This document shows positions 56,880-64,000 of a stretch of DNA of 64,000 nucleotides, piece by piece. Source of the DNA: Cryptomeria japonica (lineage: Eukaryota; Streptophyta; Pinopsida; Cupressales; Cupressaceae). Location: assembly GCF_030272615.1 (NCBI RefSeq), contig NC_081409.1:913383840-913447839 (forward strand). The letters are read 5' to 3'. Each line of letters starts with the position of its first letter. The stretch's first letter is position 1. The position numbers and the translations under genes are program-made. The notes beneath the pieces were generated by a model. It was not told the DNA's origin and made no database searches. It saw only the letters and a list, made by a program, of their open reading frames with translations.

Positions 56880-57753
56880 TCCTTTGGGCAGAAAAGAGAG
56901 AGGAATACTAGCCTTGTGGAAGTCAGTTTCAGGTATCCAAGTGGCTTCAGAGGCTGGTTGTTCTTTCCACTTGATCAAATGTTCAAAGTAGTCATGCTTC
57001 CTAGTCTTCTTGATGATTCTGGAATCAAGTACCTGTTCAGAAATGGGAGAAGAAGAAGAGGGGAGAGATAGATTAGAAAGGGAATTGGAAATTTCTGAAG
57101 CTCTCTGAGTCTCTTCTAGAGGCTACCCCTTGAAAGGTACCAAATCTGCAACATTAAAGATAGGAGACAAGGAAATATCAACATGTAAATCAATCTTATA
57201 AGCATTTGGACCATACTTAGCCAAAATCCTACAAGGTCCAATTCGTCTCATCTATAACTTGGTAGGAACTCCCTTCTACAATCTATACTTGTTGAGATGC
57301 ACCATCACAAAATCTCCAACAAAGAATTGTACATCCCTCTTTGAAGCATCCACCCTTGCCTTGACTCTTGCGGTGGTGTCCTGCAAAGACTGCTTAACCT
57401 ATTCATGGATCTCTTTCAGAGACTGTGCCATATCCTCTGCTGTCCCACTAACATGTTGCAAGTTAGTCACATCATGTAACTCAAAAACACCTTTTGGATG
57501 CATACCATAAACAATCTGAAATGGACTCTTACCAGTGGATTTGTTTACACTGTCATTATAGGCAAATTCTACCTGTGGAATGAGCTGATCCCAGCTTTGT
57601 CCATACTCCTTGGTGAGACATTTGAGTAGATTTCCCAATGTTCTATTCACCACTTTTGTTTGGCCATCTATCTATGGATGGTAAGCTGAGCCAAAAGACA
57701 AGTAAGTACCCAATTTCTTCCACAAAGTCTTCCAAAAATGACCCAAAAACTTA
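56880..57753 (-). pseudogene. pol: Chromovirus integrase C-half and chromodomain, decayed
   Basis: Minus-strand reading: VKFLGHFWKTLWKKLGTYLS, AYHP-stop-IDGQTKVVNRTLG, QLIPQVEFAYNDSVNKSTGK, SPFQIVYGMHPKGVFELHD, then an SH3-like linker (RRIGPCRILAKYGPNAYKID, SPIFNVADLVPFKG) and a chromodomain (KHDYFEHLIKWKEQPASEAT followed by WIPETDF, about 57010-56930). The third catalytic residue of the DDE triad is Lys instead of Glu (QTK for QTE), and a TAG sits where Gln is expected in YHPQ. Interrupted at 57758 by the 4.6 kb insertion and continued at 62366. Confidence 0.85.
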
Positions 57754-57758
57754 ACATC

Positions 57759-60700
57759 TGTTGACGTGTATTTTGTACACAGCCTAACACAGAATAAAAT
57801 ACCCAAGGGTACCTTATCCTCTCTTGAATAAAGCCTCTGATTGCTGAAGATATCACGAAAAAGGATCAATCAGGATGACTCCAAGGTTCTTTGATGTAGG
57901 GTCTCTACGTGTGGATAAGCTCGCCGTGGTATGATGTGATTTGCTGGAATCACAAGGGGACTTACATTTGGTGATTGAATTTCCTATCTACTTTTCTAGA
58001 ACACAAGCTCTCACTAACTTAGATTTGAAAAAATGGAAAAAGGATGAGGGTGAAGAGAAGATCTAATCCTAATACTAAGAATGTAGGAGCAGTGATTTGA
58101 TTTTTGATGAAACTCTAACTAGGTCTTGTTTTGACATCAATGGACCATCTCCACAAGGCTAGTGCGATCTTCTAAGGGAAGCTTTATGATGTTCAAATCA
58201 TCACTGCAGGCATAGACACCATCAAGTTGATGCATATCAATGAAGAAGCGACAAATTGAAATTGAGCTTTAGCTGAATGATTCCAGTTGACTACACAAGG
58301 CAAGTCTGCAATCAACAAACTGCTAGTAGTATGGATATACGAATTCCACCATTAATCAATCGCATTTCCTCCATTCATATAATCATCTACCATCTAGGAT
58401 TGAAGACTCAACAAGAAACCATGCAAATTGCAAGAAACGACACACTTCACCATTACTTCAATGAAAATGGAGTTTGTTTACAATCAATGGCAAAAATTTC
58501 TTGCCTTGTCCTCCTATTCTACTCTAATTACTATTCTATCAATTTCTAACTACTCTCTATCTTCTAACTCTCTAGCTATTGCTAATTAGCCTTTACAAAT
58601 GAAAATGCCTGGGCTTATATAGTGCCCACAATACAATTCGATGGCTTAGATCAATTCAAGATCAATGGCCAAGATTCAACAATGAAAACCCTAATTAGGG
58701 TTTGTTACAACCATTACATAACATTTAATGCTTGACCAATGACAAAATTGTATTGCTTGGACACATGTCCCTTCTAGAAAAATCGACCAATGGATAGCCG
58801 GGGTAGGTACATCAGAGTTTGTGCCACCTTCCATGAGTTAGGTACATTGAATCTTGGACATGCTGAAGTGGACCTCACTGACTGGAGGAGTGATGACTGG
58901 GATGCCACCTCATCTGACACTTGTAGCTTGCTAGATATTCAATTTGATGTCATTGAGAGGCTATCTTTAATTAACTCTTGTTCTAACTCCTTGTGTCCTT
59001 GATGTGCAGGATGATGATGTACCTCGCCTTGGAACGCTGGATTTGGAAGAGGTCGCCCTTGTCCTGGCTTGATCGTCCCGGCGAAGACCGTCCTTGATCC
59101 GGCTTGATTTTCCTTGATGAGATCTCAATTTGATGCCTACACAACATTTCAAAATTAGTAACTAGATATTGCAATGCATAACATAGATTAGAGAGTAAAT
59201 TTTAGGAAACTTCATGATAAGTCTTTGAGTTATGATTTCCTAAAATAAAATGATCGAGCTAGGAATTCAAAATTCAAAATTTAAAATATGACGATCAACA
59301 AATAAAACAATAAAACCAAATCGCCATACCTCAAATCGAGAGCTAACTCTAGAATGCAAAATAAAAAGGATTCGCCTAGGCAAGATTGACGTATAAATAG
59401 TCTTCAACGCAATCTCTCCTTTAAAATATCAATTTCACCACCTTTTGATATGTCCTCGATGTGATCTTCAAAGCAATGTTCCTCTTATCAAGTTCGCCAC
59501 CCTTCAAGTTTTTTGACGTGATCTCCAATGGATTTGACAAGTTCGCACAAATGGAAACCTCAAGTTCGCACCACCTTGGATATCAATTCGCACTTCTTCC
59601 TTTGATCGCATATGAGATGAAAAATGATAATGTGAAAATAATGATTTTCACCTCCCCTTTATAGCGCTTACCTCTTATTCACCTCAAGGCCGACTTGGTA
59701 AAAAATAAGGCAATTTTAAACGATTTTTAAATAAATAACAAGGCCAGCCTTCATAAAACAATAAAATACCAAGCGCTCTATAATAATTAATTAATTTGCC
59801 ATCATTTTTAATTAATAAACTTCGATTTTTTACAAGGCAAAAAATAATTAATTAATATCAAGTGCAATATTTAAATGCCATTTAATTGAATTTTTTAATT
59901 TATTGATTTTCCTAGCATTTAAAATAAATCCAAAAATGTACGTTTAGCGCCAAAATTTGAAAATGAAATAAACAAACCTCATCGCCTTGGTCCCTGACTG
60001 AGGGACAGGAGCGATCCATCAACTGGGTCTTGATTCTTGCAATTTCAACGTCCAAAGTCTCCATCCTTACGTTGAATTTGGCATGTTTGCTGGATCCTTC
60101 GAGTTTGATTGACTTGCTTGTGTGAACAAATGCCTTTGGACCATTATCGCCCTGGTCCCTTGGAGAGGGACAGGAGCGATCTTAATGTTTTCACTTGAAA
60201 TTCTCCATTTTTGATATCAACTCCTCCTTCATCACCTTTTAGAAGATGTTTCAAACCTTGTGCAACTTTATTTTGACGTGATCTTTAAAGGATAACATGT
60301 GTCTTGCCAAATATCGCCCTGGTCCCTTGGAGAGGGACAGGAGCGATCCTCATGATTTCTCCTTGACCTGGCATCTTTAATCTCTAATCTTCATTGTAGG
60401 GCGAATAATAACATTGTTTGTTCATTCCATGCTTGTTCCACTTGATTTTTACAAGGCATATTTGATGTTAAGAGGAATATCGCCCTGGTCCCTTGGAGAG
60501 GGACAGGAGCGATCCTGGTCTTCTAGCTTGAAATTCATCATTTTTGATTCTAACTCCTCGTTCATTGCCTTCCAAATGGCATTCCTGATCTTGCCTATCC
60601 TTGCCTTGTCATGATTTTGAAGGAACATGGGTATTTTAATGAAAATCACTTTGGTCCTTGTCCAAAGGACAGGAGCGATATAGGCTCTTTGCTTAATTGA

Positions 60701-62360
60701 TAGCACTTTGATGTTTGGAACCTTTGTAAATCATCTTCAAATGACACCTTATACCTTGTGTGATCTCGAAAAACCTTGGCTTGGCATGAATTTGAAGGAA
60801 AATGAAGGATCCCATACAAATCGCCCTGGTCCCTTGGAGAGGGACAGGAGCGATATAGCTTCTTTGTTCAATTTGATGATTGTTTAACGTTTGAAGCCTT
60901 TGAATATCATCTTTTAATCATGTCTTGGACCCTTTACGACCTTGCAAAACCTTGACCTTACGTGATATTTGAGAGATTTGGCTAATATAATCAATATCGC
61001 TCTGGTCCCTTCCCAAGGGACAGGAGCGAATTTCAACATTTTGAGCTCGTCTTTGCCTTGTTCAACTTGCAATCGCTATCATCGTGCAAAATAAAGTTCC
61101 TTGATCGTTCTTGATCACTTGATGCTTGATAAACTTTCAAATTTTATGCCTTTATGGAAATATCGCTCTGGTCCCTTCCTGAGGGACAGGAGCGAACTAG
61201 GTGTCTAAGTGCGGTTCCTTCAATATTGGCAACTTTGGATACTTCGTGCTTGATTGAGATGTCTTAAGACGTCCTTGCCTCCTTGTTCTTCGCCTTGGAG
61301 TGGCTTGAACTTGGAAGAATAGCAATATAATCATCATATCACCCTGGTCCCTTGGAGAGGGACAGGAGCGATCTTGTTCTTGTGGGCTTCATTTCACTTC
61401 ATCACCTTCAAAAACTATCTTCAACGGATTCGTAATGTTCCATTCCATTCATCCATGCCTTGGGATCCATTCAAACTGGGCAAGAAAATCATCTAAGACA
61501 AAAATCGCTCTGGTCCCTGCCTGAGGGACAGGAGCGAACTTGGGCATTTGGGTCCCTTGTTGACGTTTGATAATCTTCAATTTGTCTTCAACAGTTTCAA
61601 CTCACCTCTTTTCTTGCCTTCAAACTTATAACTTGCTTGATTTTTGCCTAGAACATGCCCTATGAAGAATTTCGCTCTGGTCCCTGGGAGAGGGACGGGA
61701 GCTACAAAGAACTTCGCCCTGGTCCCTGACTGAGGGACAGGAGTGATTTTTGCATTTTGAGTCATTCTCCTTCATGACGGCACTTCAAGTTATATTCATT
61801 TGATAAAACATCTCTCCTTGGACTTCTTCAAATCGTCAAGTCGTCAAAATCCTGCAAGGACAAAGCAACATTTGATTTTGAGCTCCGGTCCTTCACTGAG
61901 GGATAGGAGCGATTTTGCTCCTACAGGCCAAAACATCATGATTTTACACATTTAATCACTTCACAAGGCGAAAACAAATTATTTCCCATGCCCAGGATCA
62001 AAAATCAAAAAAGTCAAAATTTGGTCAAAATTGCTCAATTGGACAAAAATTCATATTTCATTATCAACACTTAGAAAAATTTAGACTCTGCACTTTCAAA
62101 ATTCCGATTGAAAATAGACCATTCTGGCGAATTCATTTCATTCAAAATTGCATCCTACAACAGGAAGCTCAAAAAGCTCTCAAAACTGACTGGATTCTGG
62201 CCTGAAAAGATCGAAAAAGGAACCCTAGGGCTTGACCCTAAATCCAGACAACTGAAAAACTAAACCAAAACCCTAAAAAGCAAAGCGAAAACGAGCAAAA
62301 CGAGCAAAAAAAACATGGGTCCCCATTTGCAATGGGGCGATGTGTGAAAATGTCACAACA
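57759..62360 (-). mobile_element. Very long solo LTR-like insertion (4602 bp), TSD ACATC
   Basis: Starts TGTTGACGTG, ends GTCACAACA, flanked by exact ACATC at 57754-57758 and 62361-62365. Removing it rejoins the integrase frame (SDRDV + KFLGHF). No Gag or Pol homology inside; small ORFs carry no domain. I infer a single giant LTR, possibly of an Ogre/Tat-like gypsy, because the ends are TG...CA and no PBS or second LTR is visible. A non-coding large retrotransposon derivative is the alternative. The orientation is uncertain. About 2 kb hold the hairpin array at 59981-61913. Confidence 0.78.
59981..61913. repeat. Array of 13 hairpin motifs (35 bp) at about 166/176 bp spacing
   Basis: Copies start near 59981, 60146, 60313, 60479, 60645, 60820, 60996, 61162, 61338, 61504, 61671, 61712 and 61879. 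The consensus reads ATCGC, CCTG, GTCCCT, a 5-base loop, AGGGAC, AGGA, GCGAT, so outer, middle and inner arms all pair. Units also share weaker similarity between the motifs (for example CTTGAAATTC-TCATTTTTGAT), so this is a degenerate tandem repeat whose hairpin is the best-kept part. Confidence 0.9.
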
Positions 62361-62365
62361 ACATC

Positions 62366-62990
62366 TCTATCTGACACAATGCTAGATGGCAAACCATGTA
62401 TTCTGACAACTTCTTTAAAGAAAAGGAAAGCAATATGACTAGCATCATTAGTAGTTTTGCAAGGTATAAAGTGAGCCATTTTGCTAAATCTATCAACAAC
62501 CACAAAGATACTGTCATACCTTGCTTTTGTCTTTGGTAAACCTACAACAAAATCCATGCTGATGCACTCCCATGGCCTAGAGGGAATGGGAAGTGGCTGA
62601 TATAAACCAGCATTAGTGCTATTATCTTTGGCCTTCTAACATATCATACATTGCTCAACATACCTTCTAACATCTCTCTACATCTTAGGCCAGTAATAGA
62701 AGCGTTGAACCAACTCTAAGGTCTAATTGAGACCAAAATGGCCACTCAAACACCCATTGTGTTTCTCTTGGATAAGGTTTTCTCCCATGGAACCTTTAGG
62801 AACACACAACTGTCCTCCCCTAAATAACAAACCATTCTGCAATGTATAGTCAGCATACTCACTATGGAAATGATTCTCAAAAGCAAGACAAACCTTATAA
62901 GCAACAACAAAATCATCATCATTAGGATACTGTAACATCATAAATTGTACGCACTTGCTAAAGCAGTACAATTTAACACCTAGTTTAGCA
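62366..62990 (-). pseudogene. pol: Chromovirus integrase N-half (HHCC and start of the DDE core), decayed
   Basis: Minus-strand reading: NDDDFVVAYKVCLAFENHFH, NGLLFRGGQLCVPKGSMGEN, zinc-binding H-NGCLSG-H ... C-MI-C (HHCC), YWPKM, then [33 protein letters not shown] and [12 protein letters not shown], the first and second catalytic Asp contexts. Two TAG stops fall at likely Gln (GLN-stop-TLE, PKM-stop-RDV). To the right, pol is cut near 62940 by another LTR, so RT and RNase H are absent. Confidence 0.85.
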
Positions 62991-64000
62991 CCCGCCTTGG
63001 CGCAGTTGCACTTTGCATTGCATTTCCCCTTTAGCACTTAATTAATCGAATTAATTAGGTCTAAAGGTTCTATTTCACCATTTTCCACATCACAAAGTCG
63101 GGCCCTTTCGTTAAAGCGTGCCCCTTTCATTTTATTCCTCCAATACATCACTTAATCAAAAACCCTAATTAGGCCCTATTCTGAGCTTGGGGGATTGATT
63201 TCGGGGGTCAAAACATCTCGAAATCACCTGTAACTTCGGGATTCTCTCTAAAATCATCATATCTGACGGCCCTGAAAATTTGGTGAAAAGTTGTCGGGAC
63301 CATGGCGCCCGGAGTGCACACGGTCCCAGACATTTTTCCTGAAATTTTAGGAGTGCGATCCAATCATAAAATAAAGCTTAACCCCAAGAAATTGGCGGGA
63401 TATTCAATCTCTAGGTCGGCCAAAAGACGAAATTGCGACCTAGGGTTTCATACATAAGAGCTCTCTTTCTTCATTTGAAGGGATCGGATTTTTGTTTCCA
63501 GGAACCTCATATGCAGCGAAAGAGCAGATCTTTGAAGACTTCAACATCTTACAACATCCCTCTATCAAGCATTCATCAATTCCATTCATCCATTTAGGGC
63601 TTGGAAGACATTGAAGAACAATAGGAGATTACCGACTGAAGATTGGCTTGTACCTCTCCCTTGAGGGTTGGGTATGATTTCATGTTGTTTTCATGTCTTT
63701 GCATAAAGCTTCAATATATCCTTCATTCATGCTTTAGATCACTTTGCATCTTGATTTAGAGCATTTACATTATCATTTACAAGCAATTAGGGTTTACTTT
63801 CTAGGTTGCTCTAGTTTGCTTTCTTGCATTTTAGGACCTTGCACACACACTAGGTCTGCACACACAATACATTTTACAAAACAACTTGGCTATTCGTGGA
63901 GGTGGAAATCACCGAAGCGGGGGTTTGACTAAGGCAAAACCCTATATAGCCGCCCATACACCCTTTTGCAGATACCATTGCAGGTTTCGAGATTCGGACG
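62942..64000 (+). mobile_element. Start of another gypsy-type LTR, cut by the window end
   Basis: Breaks into the chromovirus pol near 62942 and has no coding homology. 'CCCTAATTAGG', 'ACCTAGGGTTTCATACATAAGAGCTC' (about 63440, a TATA-like start region) and a TC-rich leader fit the promoter half of a Tat/Athila/Ogre-type LTR in plus orientation. No far end is available in the window, so no TSD can be tested. Confidence 0.5.

Noticed and set aside
59981..61913. Regular 35 bp palindromic repeats with spacers, superficially like CRISPR
   Set aside because: Spacers are about 130-140 bp and related to each other, repeats are degenerate, there are no cas genes, and the array lies in an LTR-like insertion in plant DNA.
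63440..64000. TATA-like box and leader at the window end as a host promoter
   Set aside because: Layout and composition fit the promoter half of a gypsy LTR, and it breaks into a chromovirus pol; no host coding sequence follows in the window.

Overview
This 64 kb window looks like plant nuclear DNA from a large, repeat-filled genome. I infer a gymnosperm or a similarly large-genome plant from the AT-rich sequence and the retrotransposon types: SIRE-like copia, chromovirus gypsy, and an L1-type LINE carrying zf-RVT and RNase H domains. I could not confirm the species. I found no intact host gene, rRNA, tRNA or CRISPR array. Nearly everything recognisable is a retrotransposon, usually old, broken and nested, and target-site duplications (TSDs) let several insertions be placed to the base.

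Layout. 1-10 kb: a gypsy LTR end, a copia-type LTR with a copia protease fragment, a short copia LTR, a solo LTR (3485-4932, TSD GTTCT), a gag-like direct repeat on both sides of another LTR, and a triplicated AT-rich repeat. 11-20 kb: Element 1 (11794-19647, + strand, TSD ATGCC), with two LTRs of about 1.17 kb, a gag ORF with zinc knuckles and a very long decayed second ORF (ORF2), but no protease, integrase or reverse transcriptase. It sits in the second copy of a local tandem duplication. 20-25 kb: a minus-strand copia RT/RNase H remnant split by a solo LTR (22036-23491, TSD CATCC). 25.8-28.7 kb: an LTR element reduced to its LTRs, with an internal inversion (TSD GATTG). 31-32.5 kb: a decayed copia gag-protease region. 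33-39.7 kb: Element 2 (minus strand), a diverged relative of Element 1 with the same gag+ORF2, pol-less plan. 41.4-50.9 kb: an unidentified coding remnant split by a solo LTR (41682-43175, TSD AATGG) and by a nearly full-length LINE (43676-50101, 15 bp TSD). The LINE itself carries a complete 344 bp TRIM (49163-49506). 50.9-54.4 kb: the 3' half of a SIRE-like copia. 54.4-62.9 kb: a minus-strand chromovirus gypsy whose integrase is split by a 4.6 kb insertion (57759-62360, TSD ACATC). That insertion looks like a giant solo LTR and contains 13 copies of a 35 bp hairpin motif at near-constant spacing. 62.9-64 kb: the start of another gypsy-type LTR running off the window.

Two things stand out. 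First, Elements 1 and 2 define a pol-less LTR retrotransposon lineage with a conserved, unrecognised ORF2 of about 1,060-1,130 codons. Second, the 4.6 kb solo LTR carries hairpins spaced about 166 or 176 bp apart, with paired changes in the stem in at least one copy. Coding decay is dominated by TAG stops at positions expected to be CAG, consistent with deamination of methylated CHG sites. All coordinates, alignments and counts were made by eye; family names come from recognisable motifs, not from database searches.
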